The notes: generated by a model not told the origin, from the letters alone. 64,000 nucleotides of DNA from Domibacillus indicus (GCF_023715895.1 NZ_JAMBOO010000001.1:372001-436000), one strand, 5' to 3'. Numbered from the stretch's first letter, positions 25,725-35,212 are shown. A program made the numbers and translations.

Positions 25725-27422
25725 TTAAAGTTTAAACTTATGTACCAGTCCATCAAGTTCTTTCGCCATATGGGCAAGAGATTGAATAGAATCCGACATG
25801 TGCTCGGTTAAGCTGCTTTGTTCAACTGCAATAGCCTGTACATGTTTTGTGCTGTCTGCCGATTGGGCAGCTACCTGTGCAGAATCTGCTACCGAAGCAG
25901 CAATTTCTTCAGAAGAAGCGGACATTTCTTCTGATACAGAAGAAACCTCCTCAATTTGACGTGCGATTTCTTCTATTGAAGACAAAATCCTTTCAAAAGC
26001 TTCTCCCGCTTCCCGAACAAGCAAAATTCCGCTTTGCACGTTTTCTACTACTACATTCATTCTGTCAACAGACCGATTGGTGTCTTTATTCATATTCGTA
26101 ATCAGCAAGGAAACTTCTTTTGCCGACTGTGCGGATTGCTCGGCCAGCTTCCGCACTTCCTCTGCCACGACCGCAAAGCCTTTTCCATGCTCCCCCGCTC
26201 TTGCCGCTTCGATTGCCGCATTCAAGGCAAGCAGGTTTGTCTGGGAAGAAATGTCCTGAATCACCTGAAGAATGTCTGTTACTTCAACGGACTGTTGCTC
26301 CAGCTGCTTGATCGCCTCGCTTGACTGCCCGACGGATTCGTTAATATTATGCATTTGCTCAACAACATCTGTCACTTTTTGAAATCCACTTTCGGCCTCA
26401 GCCAGCGTTAAAGAAGCCCGTTCCGAAACAACTGAGCTGGATGCGGCTGCATGCTGAATACCTTGGGACAGCTCACCCATCACGCCAGCACTCTCCTCGG
26501 CCCGTTTACGCTGAATGTCAGTTCCTGACGCAATTTGCTGCATAGACGCTGTAACCTTTCGGCTCCCCTCGCTGATTTCACGTGCATCCTTTAACAGCCC
26601 GCCGGAGGTTTTTACCAATTGGTCTGTACTATCGTTGATTCCTCCGATCACTTTTTTTAAATCGTAGACCATTCCTTGGAAAGCTTCGGTTAAAACACCG
26701 AACTCATCTTTTGAGCTGTCCTTGATATTGGAGGATAGGTCCCCGCTTTTTACCCGTTCTACTTCTTTTGTCAAACGCTTTAACGGCTTTGTTAAATAAT
26801 GGGTAACGAGAAAAATAACGAGCAGGCTCAAAACGAGGATGAGCCCGGTCAAGAGAACCAGATTGATTTTGTTCGCGTGCATGGTTTTGTACGCTTCACT
26901 GGCATCAAAGTCTGCCCCGATCAAACCGATTACCCTGCCATCTCCAGCCTTGATCGGTACATAGGTGGTCACCAGGGCGCCATAGTCGTCTGTACGGCTC
27001 ATTTCTGTTTGAACTTTCCCTGTTTCGAATACTCGATTCATCATGGCATAGTATTCTTCGTTTTCTTCTATTTCTCCAAGTCCGGACGCATTTTCATTCC
27101 CTTTGGGCATGCCATCGACCATATAAACATAACGATAGCCATCCCCTTCCTGCTCACGAGCCATTGTATACAGATATTCCAGGCCATTCATTTCTCTTAA
27201 CTCATTTAAATTGGCACGCAGTTCCTTGTAATAAGCGGTTTCGCTGGATTCCATAGTAATCTCTTCATATTGCGCTGCGTCAATCAGGACGGCTGCACGG
27301 CTCGCAATATTTTCGGTTACACTGCTGAGTGACTCCTTCGCCAGCTGTTCCGCTGTGTAATAACTAACGAACGAAATAATGACACAAGCCAGAAGAACAA
27401 TCATTGAAAAAATGAAAAGCAT
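25725..27422 (-). CDS. Methyl-accepting chemotaxis protein, Cache type
   Basis: A 565-residue transmembrane receptor. TM1 is at the extreme N-terminus ([19 protein letters not shown]). The extracellular Cache sensor spans 25-175 ([35 protein letters not shown]), followed by TM2, HAMP and the signalling tip [38 protein letters not shown]. The open frame continues upstream with a typical cytoplasmic leader (VRQSIKGK) but has no ATG, GTG or TTG before a stop. The best ribosome site (GGAGAGG) does not serve the ATG used here, so the true start is uncertain. Confidence 0.85.
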   Translation of the reverse strand: MLFIFSMIVLLACVIISFVSYYTAEQLAKESLSSVTENIASRAAVLIDAAQYEEITMESSETAYYKELRANLNELREMNGLEYLYTMAREQEGDGYRYVYMVDGMPKGNENASGLGEIEENEEYYAMMNRVFETGKVQTEMSRTDDYGALVTTYVPIKAGDGRVIGLIGADFDASEAYKTMHANKINLVLLTGLILVLSLLVIFLVTHYLTKPLKRLTKEVERVKSGDLSSNIKDSSKDEFGVLTEAFQGMVYDLKKVIGGINDSTDQLVKTSGGLLKDAREISEGSRKVTASMQQIASGTDIQRKRAEESAGVMGELSQGIQHAAASSSVVSERASLTLAEAESGFQKVTDVVEQMHNINESVGQSSEAIKQLEQQSVEVTDILQVIQDISSQTNLLALNAAIEAARAGEHGKGFAVVAEEVRKLAEQSAQSAKEVSLLITNMNKDTNRSVDRMNVVVENVQSGILLVREAGEAFERILSSIEEIARQIEEVSSVSEEMSASSEEIAASVADSAQVAAQSADSTKHVQAIAVEQSSLTEHMSDSIQSLAHMAKELDGLVHKFKL

Positions 27423-27708
27423 CTTTCCTTTTATGCTTTGTCTAACTGTATCCTCTCCATTTCTATTTTATTTTATCATCTAGTCCTTTTAACCTTTATT
27501 CTAATCGAGAAATACGAACTAGCAAAAGGAAATATCTCAAAAATAATAGTCTATTTTTCTTGTTTTTGAAAATAGATGGTTTCTTTCTAGGGATTATTAC
27601 GGGTCTTTTTCCATACAAAAAGTGTCCAGCTGCTTCAAACAGGCTTTGTCCGCTATATTCTTCTTTTCTTTCGTTTGCTACACTAGTAGAAAAAAGCAGG
27701 TGATCCAA

Positions 27709-28788
27709 TTGCTTTCTCCGATTCTCTCCCAAAAAATTATTCAAGATGTAAAAAAATTGATCGATGAAGACATTTTGATCGCTGGCACAGACGGCATCAT
27801 CACCGCAAGTTCTGACGAAAAGAGGGTCGGTGCGTTTCACGAAGGTGCGCTTCTTTGTGCGGCCGAACGGCGGACACTCGTTCTTTATAAGGAAGATGAA
27901 AAGCGGCTAAAGGGGGTTAAAAACGGGCTCAATCTGCCGATTTTTTTTATGAGCCGTGTAATTGGGGTCATTGGCATTACCGGACATCCTGAGACAATCC
28001 TGCCATATGGGGAATTACTGCGAAAAATGACAGAGCTGCTTGTGCAGGAAGGATATATGGCCGAGCAGGCGCAATGGCAGGCGCGTAGCCTCGAATCCTT
28101 CGTTTATGACTGGCTTCATACGGCAGCCCTGACACCGGAGCTGAAAAAACGGGCAGATGCACTTCAGGTCGACTTAGCTAAATCAAAACAATTTGTGTTG
28201 ATCGAAGCTTCTTTTACTTCCCGAAGCATTCAAGAGATGAACCGGTTTTGGGACGATGCGCGCGGTCTTGACTTCTTCGTCTATCAAGGACATGAACGGA
28301 TACTGCTCATACATTCTGTTCATGATAATGCCTCGATTTTGCCCTACAAATTGAACAGGCTTCAACATTTTATGGAGGAAGCGCGCCTCGGCGCCGGTCA
28401 GCCGGTATTACCGGACAATGCAGCGGAAGGGTTTGCCCAGGCAGAGCGGGCACTCTCAGCTGCCCCGCCGAACCATATTGTATTCGAAGAAGAGCTACGC
28501 CTGTCTCTTTGCCTGCAAGACATCCATCCGAAAACAAGAAAAGAATTTGTCCACCGGCTGATTGGAGAGGCCACAGGCCAGAATGAGCTGATCGGGACAC
28601 TGCGTACATTTTTTGATCAAAATATGTCCTTGAAGCAAACCGCCGAGGCAATGAACATTCATATTAATACGCTTCATTATCGGCTGAAAAAGTGGCAGCG
28701 TCTGACCGGGCAGGACGTCCGCATAACCGAAGACGCTGTTTCTACGTACCTGGCTCTTCGATTTTTGGATGAATCACTAAAATCATAA
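27709..28788 (+). CDS. CdaR/PucR-type transcriptional regulator of the glycolate locus (YsfB-like)
   Basis: A 359-residue regulator with an N-terminal sugar-diacid-recognition domain (LSPILSQKIIQDVKKLIDEDILIAGTDGII) and a C-terminal PucR HTH domain (TFFDQNMSLKQTAEAMNIHINTLHYRLKKWQRLTG). The start is the TTG at 27709, five bases after AGGTG. Like B. subtilis YsfB, it sits directly upstream of the two glycolate oxidase subunit genes and probably regulates them in response to glycolate or a related acid (inference from position). Confidence 0.82.
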   Translation: MLSPILSQKIIQDVKKLIDEDILIAGTDGIITASSDEKRVGAFHEGALLCAAERRTLVLYKEDEKRLKGVKNGLNLPIFFMSRVIGVIGITGHPETILPYGELLRKMTELLVQEGYMAEQAQWQARSLESFVYDWLHTAALTPELKKRADALQVDLAKSKQFVLIEASFTSRSIQEMNRFWDDARGLDFFVYQGHERILLIHSVHDNASILPYKLNRLQHFMEEARLGAGQPVLPDNAAEGFAQAERALSAAPPNHIVFEEELRLSLCLQDIHPKTRKEFVHRLIGEATGQNELIGTLRTFFDQNMSLKQTAEAMNIHINTLHYRLKKWQRLTGQDVRITEDAVSTYLALRFLDESLKS

Positions 28789-28811
28789 GGAAAAAAGATG
28801 ATTTTTTCCTA
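28789..28811 (+). terminator. Probable terminator after the regulator gene
   Basis: AGGAAAAAA / TTTTTTCCT with a 5-base loop; AT-rich, so moderate strength. Confidence 0.5.
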
Positions 28812-28841
28812 TGTATCTCTATATGAATTCGCTTTCAATCA

Positions 28842-28855
28842 CCTTATGATTAAGG
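28842..28855. promoter_or_regulatory. Palindrome upstream of glcD
   Basis: CCTTA-TGAT-TAAGG, 20 bases before the glcD start. It could be an operator for the adjacent CdaR-type regulator or overlap the promoter -10. Inference only. Confidence 0.35.
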
Positions 28856-28874
28856 GGAAAAGGAGCGATTGATC

Positions 28875-30287
28875 ATGATTTCTTCGGAAAACATTCAAAC
28901 ATTCAAGCGTATTGTCGGCGAGGATAATGTTATTACTTCTTCTGCCGGCCGTCTTGTGTATTCATACGATGCTACACCAAACTTCCAGTCGATGCCGGAT
29001 GCCGTTATCGCGCCGCGCTGCACAGAAGAAATTTACAAAATTGTAAACATTTGCCGTGACAATAAAATTCCGATCGTCCCGCGCGGCTCTGGCACTAATC
29101 TCGCGGCCGGGACGGTTCCTTCTGAAGGCGGTATTGTCCTTCTATTCAAACATATGAACAACATTTTAGAAATTGATGAAGAAAATTTAACCGTAACGGT
29201 GCAGCCCGGTGTCATTACACTCGATATGATTAAAGCCGTGGAACAAAAAGGCTTATTTTATCCGCCAGACCCGAGCTCGATGAAGATTTCCACGATAGGC
29301 GGCAACATTAACGAAAATTCCGGCGGCTTGCGCGGCTTAAAATACGGCGTGACGCGCGATTATGTGATGGCGCTCGAAGCCGTTCTGCCAAACGGCGATA
29401 TCATCCGTACCGGCGGCAAGCTGGCAAAAGATGTAGCCGGTTACGATTTAACGAGGCTGCTCGTCGGCTCAGAAGGCACACTTGCCGTCATTACGGAAGC
29501 GACGCTGAAACTTATTCCAATGCCAGAAACGAAGCAGACAATGCTTGCCCTTTATGAAAGCATGGACGCGGCAGCGAAATCGGTCAGTGAAATTATCGCA
29601 GCGAAAATTATTCCAGCAACACTCGAATTTTTAGATCGGCCGACACTCATTGCCGTTGAAGACTTTGCCCAAATCGGCTTACCGACGGATGTGGAAGCGG
29701 TGCTCCTGATTGAACAGGACGGCCCGCCGGAAATTGTCGCGCGCGACATGGAAAAGATGGCGGATATCTGTACACGCGAGCAAGCTGTTTCAGTACAGAT
29801 TGCTGCAACGGAAGCGGAAGCACTGGCACTCACAACGGCAAGACGTTCCGCCCTTTCCGCTCTCGCCCGTCTAAAGCCGACAACGATTTTAGAGGATGCA
29901 ACCGTGCCTCGGTCAGAAATCGCCAACATGGTGAAAGCGATTAATAAAATTGCGGAAAAGCATAACGTGCGCATTGCTACGTTCGGCCACGCTGGCGATG
30001 GAAACCTGCATCCGACGTGTCCGACTGATTCGCGTGACCATGATGAAATGGAACGGGTTGAAGCGGCATTCGCCGATATTTTCGCAAAAGCGATTGAACT
30101 CGGCGGAACGATTACCGGTGAGCACGGTGTCGGGATGATGAAAGCGCCGTACTTAGAATGGAAAGTGGGCCCGGAAGGTATTGCCATTATGAAAGCGATC
30201 AAGCAGTCATTTGATCCAGAAAACATTATGAACCCGGGCAAGCTGTTTGCAAAAGAAACGAGAAAACGGGTGGTGGTGACACTATGA
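28875..30287 (+). CDS. glcD: Glycolate oxidase subunit GlcD (FAD-linked)
   Basis: A 470-residue FAD-binding oxidase oxidising glycolate (or lactate) to the 2-oxo acid. The FAD_binding_4 domain has PRGSGTNLAAGTVPSEGG and PPDPSSMKISTIGGNINENSGG. The C-terminal FAD oxidase domain has FGHAGDGNLHPT and ITGEHGVGMMK. The ATG at 28875 follows AAGGAGCG; a TTG six bases earlier is too close to the ribosome site. It overlaps glcF by four bases (ATGA). Its partner subunit is interrupted, so complex function is in doubt. Confidence 0.9.
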   Translation: MISSENIQTFKRIVGEDNVITSSAGRLVYSYDATPNFQSMPDAVIAPRCTEEIYKIVNICRDNKIPIVPRGSGTNLAAGTVPSEGGIVLLFKHMNNILEIDEENLTVTVQPGVITLDMIKAVEQKGLFYPPDPSSMKISTIGGNINENSGGLRGLKYGVTRDYVMALEAVLPNGDIIRTGGKLAKDVAGYDLTRLLVGSEGTLAVITEATLKLIPMPETKQTMLALYESMDAAAKSVSEIIAAKIIPATLEFLDRPTLIAVEDFAQIGLPTDVEAVLLIEQDGPPEIVARDMEKMADICTREQAVSVQIAATEAEALALTTARRSALSALARLKPTTILEDATVPRSEIANMVKAINKIAEKHNVRIATFGHAGDGNLHPTCPTDSRDHDEMERVEAAFADIFAKAIELGGTITGEHGVGMMKAPYLEWKVGPEGIAIMKAIKQSFDPENIMNPGKLFAKETRKRVVVTL

Positions 30288-31612
30288 CAACGATGACAGC
30301 ACGTGAACGGACGATTCAAGAACAATTCAGCTTACGCATGGACGAGGGTGAACTGTTAAACTGCATGCAGTGCGGCTTTTGCCTGCCCTCCTGCCCGACG
30401 TATATTGAAACCGGATTTGATGAAAGCCAGTCGCCGCGCGGCCGGATTGCACTTATGAAAGCAGTCCATGACGGACTGATCGCCCCGGATGCGGAAGTGG
30501 AACGCTCACTGAACTTATGCCTTGGCTGCCGCGCCTGTGAGCCGGTTTGTCCGGCAGGCGTCAACTATGGCCATTTGCTTGAAGAAGCGCGTGATATTTT
30601 TGCTGGTCATAACGAATTTAAGCCGGCAACAAAAGCGGTCCGTAAAACAGTATTTGAAGGTCTCTTCCCTCACCAAAACCGGATGGAACATGCCGTCAAT
30701 CTGCTTGGCATTTACCAGCGGAGCGGCCTGCAAAAAACAGCGTGAAAGCTCGGATTTATGAAGCTGTTTCCGGAAAGTATGCAGGCAATGGAACGGTCCC
30801 TTCCCGCTGTGCCAACAAGAAGTGCGATGAAAAATCGCAGCCGATCCCTTACTGCTCTTGCGGAGAAAAAAGCAACCGTTGCTTTTTTTTCCGGCTGCTT
30901 GATGGATACAATGTTTCTTGATACGAATAATGCGACGCTCAAGCTGCTTCAACGGGCAGGCTGCGATGTGGTGATTCCCGACGGCCAGAATTGCTGCGGC
31001 GCACTGCACGGCCACAGCGGTGAAAAGGATGGCGCAAAAGAACTTGCCAAACGTAACATTGATGCCTTCGAACGAACAAAGGCCGATTACATTATTACAA
31101 ATGCCGGCGGCTGCGGTGCTTTTTTAATCGATTACGATCATCTGCTAAAAGACGATCCCTACTACAGTGAACGTGCCCGTGCGTTTACAGCGAAAATAAA
31201 AGATATTACTCAAATCCTATTTGAACTGAAGTTTCACGAAAAGGTGCGGCTGAAAGTGGATCCGCAAGTGATTACGTACCAGGATTCATGCCATTTGCGC
31301 AACGTAATGCATACGCACGCCGCTCCGCGTGTGCTGATGCAGGCGATTGAAGGCGCAGACTACCGCGAAATGGAGAAAGCGGATTCGTGCTGTGGGTCGG
31401 CCGGTATATACAATATCGTAGAAAGCAGCATGTCGATGCAGATTCTAGATCACAAAATGGAGCACGCAAAAGCCACAAGCGCGACAACTATTGTCACTGC
31501 TAATCCAGGCTGCCTGCTGCAAATGAAGCTTGGCATTGAGCGGGAAGGCTTGACGGATTCCATTCAGGCAGTGCATATTGTCGATCTTCTGCTGGAGGCA
31601 TGTGAATCTTAA
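30284..31612 (+). pseudogene. glcF: Glycolate oxidase iron-sulfur subunit GlcF, interrupted by TGA
   Basis: A 443-codon frame split by one in-frame TGA at 30743-30745, where the context GLQKTA-stop-KLGFMKLFPE suggests an Arg (CGA) in the family. The first part (153 residues) has both ferredoxin-type clusters, CMQCGFCLPSCP and CLGCRACEPVCP. The second part, which could restart at an ATG at 30758, has the two cysteine-rich CCG motifs (NCCGALHGHSG, SCCGSAGIYN). Everything else is in frame and full length. It may be a recent nonsense mutation, a readthrough site or a sequencing error. Confidence 0.85.
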
Positions 31613-31615
31613 ATA

Positions 31616-31646
31616 AAAACGGCAGGCTCCCTGCCGTTTTTTTTCG
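31616..31646 (+). terminator. Terminator of the glycolate locus
   Basis: AAACGGCAGG / CCTGCCGTTT with a 3-base loop, then a long T run. Confidence 0.85.
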
Positions 31647-31896
31647 TTATCCGAAAGCAGCCAATTCTCTCTTCAGCCGGCCGTTTGTTTTTGCAGCACT
31701 TCCGTTTTTTAGCCCTGCTTTTTTGAGCTTTTCATCCCCAGCGGATACCGGCTTCCCACTTCAAAATAAAAACTTTCATCACCTTTGATAGAAGAAAAAA
31801 ACTCCTTTTCTTTTTGTGTAGAGAAGCACAAGAAAAATCGATACCGATCTATTAATTTGTTCCAATAAAAGAAGAGAGAAACAGTGGAGGAGAAAA
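31647..31896. other. Intergenic stretch, possible coding remnant on minus strand
   Basis: About 250 bases. On the minus strand roughly 36 open codons (KPVSAGDEKLKKAGLKNGSA, later GRLKRELAAFG) end at a TAA near 31650, but they have no start codon and follow directly on a stop. Otherwise it holds only the leader of the next gene. Confidence 0.3.
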
Positions 31897-33235
31897 AATG
31901 AAGCTCTTTTCACAAATATATAATTGGATGTCAAAGACGCTTAAAGGGCGCTTTTTTACGACTTGTTTTATGCTGACAGCAGCGGACGTATACTCTACAA
32001 CATGAACCCCAGAGCTGCAACGAGAAAAATTAGTGTGCACAACACGCCTTATTTTCAGGAAGGTATGGAGTGGCACACGTTTACAACTGGTGTACGGCTG
32101 ATTGGAGATCGAAACATTCGCTCGATCATTTTTTCCGCTCCCGTTACTAAAGAAAATGGCCGGTTTGACGGAATCCTCGCCGGCATTGTCCTCGTTAATG
32201 ACATTCGCCATATTGTCGGCGACTTTGCATACGGAAAAACGGGTACGGTGTTCCTGGTTGATAAAACCAGCGCCGTACTAAGCGCTTCCTCCCGCACATT
32301 TCCTGCTTCCTTAAACAACACCGAACTGTTTCAGGATGCGCTGAAGCGAAAAAAACGAACCGAGCCGTATATAAACGCAAACGGGGTGGAATCCATCGGC
32401 CAATACACGTGGACCAATGGAGATGAGTGGGTGCTGATCAGCGAAGTGTCCACCGCGGAAATTGAGCAGCCGTTTCGGGATACGCTTTTTTTCATGAGCA
32501 TTATTTTACTGGTTATTTTTGTTATTTCTTATTTTTTATACGCCGGTTGATCGGCCGGATCACCGAGCCGATTCCAGCCCTGCTCGAAGGAACCACCATT
32601 TTGCGAAAAGGCCATTACAGCCACCGAATTGACGATCGGGTATTTGCAAATGCATCCAAAGAATTCAGCGGGCTTTGCAGCGCTTATAACGATATGGCAC
32701 GCGACCTTCAAAGGGAGCAGGCACTTCGCCTGCAGGCAGAAGAAGAAATGCGACGGACTAATGAGCAGCTGCGGCACTTGTCATTCAGTGACAGCTTAAC
32801 CGCCGCTTTTTTGATGATATGCTGACGCTGTCATGGAAAAAAGCGCTCGAACAAAGAGAGCCGCTTTCTCTTCTTCTGCTCGATATTGATTTTTTAAAAA
32901 ATACAACGACCGATACGGGCATGATACCGGTGACAGAGCGCTGCAGCATGTAGCAAGAGTAGCAGATGAGATCGCAAAAGAAGTTGGGGCTGCTGCTGCA
33001 CGCTATGGCGGCGAAGAACTGGCCGTTATTTTGCCGCCCGGCAGTTGAACGTCTTGGCATTTCGCATGAAGACCATAAAAACAAAGTGATTACGGTTAGT
33101 ATTGGAGGCGCCGCTCTTACGCCTCAGCCTGGCGACCACCCGTCTCTTTTAATACGAAAAGCAGATGAAGCTCTTTATACGTCAAAGCGCAAGGGACGCG
33201 CCCGGAATACAACCTATGAATCTGTAACACTGTGA
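31897..33235 (+). pseudogene. Decayed Cache-HAMP-GGDEF diguanylate cyclase gene
   Basis: Starts normally (GTGGAGGAG, ATG, MKLFSQIYNWMSKTLKGRFF, TM1), then carries at least five lesions. Most of the Cache domain is lost after CFML near 31975. A one-base deletion lies near 32540, where FLYAG should read FLYRRLIG. About 14 bases are lost inside DSLTGLFNRRFF near 32800. One T is missing in the run near 32895 (DIDFFKKYNDRYGHD is restored by adding it). About 20 residues are lost after LAVILPP near 33043. The GGDEF signature survives as YGGEELAVILP, and the tail GRARNTTYESVTL is intact. Confidence 0.85.
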
Positions 33236-33262
33236 ACGGTTCCGTTCACAGTGTTTTTTTTC
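33226..33262 (+). terminator. Terminator after the GGDEF remnant
   Basis: A 14-bp perfect stem (33226-33239 with 33242-33255) and a T run; it includes the stop codon. Confidence 0.85.
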
Positions 33263-33323
33263 AAACGGGGTTTCGAATTGAGCGCATTCCCTGTATATAA
33301 CCATTAGAAAGGAGGATGGTTTG

Positions 33324-33461
33324 ATGGAGACGATACTGCCGCTTATTCAGGACGTCGGCTTTCCAATCGCGGTGACTTTTTACCTTTTGTACCGGATTGA
33401 AACGAAGCTTGATGGCGTCATTCAGTCTATTCAAAATCTGCCTGATAAAATGAAAGAATAA
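33324..33461 (+). CDS. yvrJ: YvrJ family protein
   Basis: A 45-residue protein of the YvrJ family: METILPLIQDVGFPIAVTFY, then LLYRIETKLDGVIQSI. It has one membrane helix followed by a charged amphipathic tail. Function unknown. The ATG follows AAAGGAGGATGG. In many Bacilli this gene lies beside DUF1659 and DUF2922 genes; here those are about 1.75 kb downstream, separated by the HxlR/aldo-keto reductase pair. Confidence 0.8.
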   Translation: METILPLIQDVGFPIAVTFYLLYRIETKLDGVIQSIQNLPDKMKE

Positions 33462-33465
33462 AAGA

Positions 33466-33500
33466 AAAAGCAGCTCTCCTTTCTAAAGGAGGCTGCTTTT
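33466..33500. terminator. Terminator after yvrJ
   Basis: AAAAGCAG ... CTGCTTTT with an inner TCCTTT / AAAGGA stem. Confidence 0.7.
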
Positions 33501-33599
33501 CATGGTGACGGACGGATTTCCGCATAGCCAGGCCGGAAAAAGTAGTTTTTCGGTCTTCATAACAAGTAGTCCGGCCCTGTTTACATGTTTCTGGTTCTC

Positions 33600-33914
33600 T
33601 CATCCCCATTTCGCGCCCCACAGCTTCATTTCTTTAATAATCTTATGAAAATCCTGCCCTTTTTCGGTTAACGTATACTCGACGCGAAGTGGTACGGTCG
33701 GGTACACGGTCCGCACAACAATGTCATTCGCTTCTAGACGGCGAAGCGTATCGGACAGAGATTTTGGACTGACCCCCTGGACAGCGCGTTCAAGTTCTCC
33801 AAACCGTTTCGTTCCACAGAACAATTCCCGCAGGATTAAAAAAGACCATTTGGATCCAATGATATCGAGTGCCCGTTCAATCGAACAGTCAATAACCAAT
33901 TCTTCTTTACTCAT
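33600..33914 (-). CDS. HxlR family transcriptional regulator
   Basis: A 104-residue winged-helix regulator of the HxlR type: CSIERALDIIGSKWSFLILRE, then FGELERAVQGVSPKSLSDTLRRLEANDIV, then EYTLTEKGQDF. The N-terminal Cys (residue 10) is conserved in HxlR proteins and is a redox or electrophile sensor in several. The start at 33914 gives a workable spacing from AGGGGG; a Met two codons earlier abuts the ribosome site. Divergent from the aldo-keto reductase gene, the usual arrangement for an HxlR sensor and its target. Confidence 0.85.
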   Translation of the reverse strand: MSKEELVIDCSIERALDIIGSKWSFLILRELFCGTKRFGELERAVQGVSPKSLSDTLRRLEANDIVVRTVYPTVPLRVEYTLTEKGQDFHKIIKEMKLWGAKWG

Positions 33915-33926
33915 ATCCATCCCCCT

Positions 33927-33945
33927 TACTATCTTTTTGATAGTA
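33927..33945. promoter_or_regulatory. Candidate HxlR operator
   Basis: A perfect palindrome TACTATC-TTTTT-GATAGTA, 12 bases before the regulator start, in the shared divergent promoter region. Confidence 0.5.
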
Positions 33946-33975
33946 CCTATACCATACCATATTACCTTTTAAAAA

Positions 33976-33996
33976 TTTCACTACTTTTCAGTGAAA
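33976..33996. promoter_or_regulatory. Second palindrome in the HxlR/AKR promoter region
   Basis: TTTCACT-ACTTTTC-AGTGAAA, about 50 bases before the aldo-keto reductase start. Different sequence from the first palindrome. Confidence 0.35.
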
Positions 33997-34046
33997 AATG
34001 AAAGCGTTACACTGAAAGAAGACTATGAGACAAAGGAGACTTTTAC

Positions 34047-35075
34047 ATGAGCTACCTAACCAACTCCGATCGTTACCTGGCAAATCCTGACCGTTACAAA
34101 GGCAGCATGCAATACCGCCGAAGCGGAAAATCAGGTCTTCTTCTCCCCGCCATTTCACTGGGCCTCTGGCACAACTTCGGCGGTGTTGATACATTTGAAA
34201 ATGGCCGGGCAATGCTGCGCCGGGCGTTTGATCTCGGCATTACTCATTTTGATCTTGCCAACAACTATGGACCGCCGCCAGGCTCTGCTGAAGCTATGTT
34301 TGGAAAAATCATGCGCAGTGATTTTGCTCCGTACCGCGACGAAATCATTGTCTCTACCAAAGCCGGTTATTATATGTGGGAAGGCCCTTACGGTGAATGG
34401 GGGTCAAAAAAATATTTAACTGCCAGCCTGGATCAAAGCTTGAAACGGATGAATCTTGACTATGTGGATATTTTTTATTCTCACCGCCCAGATCCGGATA
34501 CGCCTTTAGAAGAAACCATCGGGGCGCTGGATTTATTTGTCCGCCAGGGAAAAGCTTTGTATGTCGGAATTTCGAGTTATTCTGCCGAACAGACAGCCGA
34601 AGCAGCAAGTATTGCCAAGGAACTTGGCACGCCGATTCTCATTCACCAGCCGTCTTATTCGATGTTCGAGCGCTGGATAGAAGACAGCCTGCAGGATGTA
34701 CTGGATGAACACGGCATTGGTTCGATCGCTTTTTGTCCGCTGGCGCAGGGACTGCTGACAAATAAATATATTCACGACGTACCTGACAATTCTCGTGCCG
34801 CTAAAAATACCGGATTTCTGGAGAAAGAGCGGATTACCGATGAAGTCCGGGTACAAATCCGTGCTTTAAACGACATGGCTGCGGAACGCGGCCAGTCGCT
34901 TGCCCAGATGGCTCTAGCCTGGGTACTGCGTAACGGCCGGGTCACTTCGGCCCTGATTGGCGCAAGCAAAGTAAGCCAGATTGAAGAAAACGTAAAAGCT
35001 CTTGACAACCTTCACTTTTCTGATGAAGAGCTTTCAAAAATCAACTCCATTTTATTACGTGACGTCAATGCCTGA
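34047..35075 (+). CDS. Aldo/keto reductase, L-glyceraldehyde 3-phosphate reductase (YghZ) type
   Basis: A 342-residue NADPH-dependent reductase closest to YghZ/GpR, which reduces L-glyceraldehyde 3-phosphate and methylglyoxal-like aldehydes. The catalytic tetrad is visible: Asp69, Tyr74, Lys105 and His146 (THFDLANNYG, STKAGYYM, YSHRPD). The Kv-beta-like features (FCPLAQGLLTNKY, ALIGASKVSQIEENV) bind the cofactor. Ribosome site AAAGGAGAC. Probably controlled by the divergent HxlR regulator as an electrophile detoxification pair. Confidence 0.9.
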   Translation: MSYLTNSDRYLANPDRYKGSMQYRRSGKSGLLLPAISLGLWHNFGGVDTFENGRAMLRRAFDLGITHFDLANNYGPPPGSAEAMFGKIMRSDFAPYRDEIIVSTKAGYYMWEGPYGEWGSKKYLTASLDQSLKRMNLDYVDIFYSHRPDPDTPLEETIGALDLFVRQGKALYVGISSYSAEQTAEAASIAKELGTPILIHQPSYSMFERWIEDSLQDVLDEHGIGSIAFCPLAQGLLTNKYIHDVPDNSRAAKNTGFLEKERITDEVRVQIRALNDMAAERGQSLAQMALAWVLRNGRVTSALIGASKVSQIEENVKALDNLHFSDEELSKINSILLRDVNA

Positions 35076-35078
35076 CAG

Positions 35079-35112
35079 CGGCCATCCCTTTTTGGGGGAT
35101 GGCTTTTTGTTT
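35079..35112 (+). terminator. Terminator of the aldo-keto reductase gene
   Basis: GCCATCCC / GGGATGGC with a TTTTTG loop, then TTTTTG. Confidence 0.8.
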
Positions 35113-35212
35113 ATACATTGTATCTGTCCCGCATACATCCCATCTTTTTTTAAATAAGGGTATCGGTTTTCCTTTCTTCCTTGTACATAAAGGGTGAAAG
35201 GAGGGGAAAACA

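Noticed and set aside
29552-30325. A 257-codon frame opposite glcD
   Set aside because: Composition is Ser/Ile-rich antisense of a clear FAD oxidase; no start signal.
31780-31810. SigB-like GTTT...GGGAA on the minus strand
   Set aside because: The spacer between the elements is too short and there is no gene downstream.
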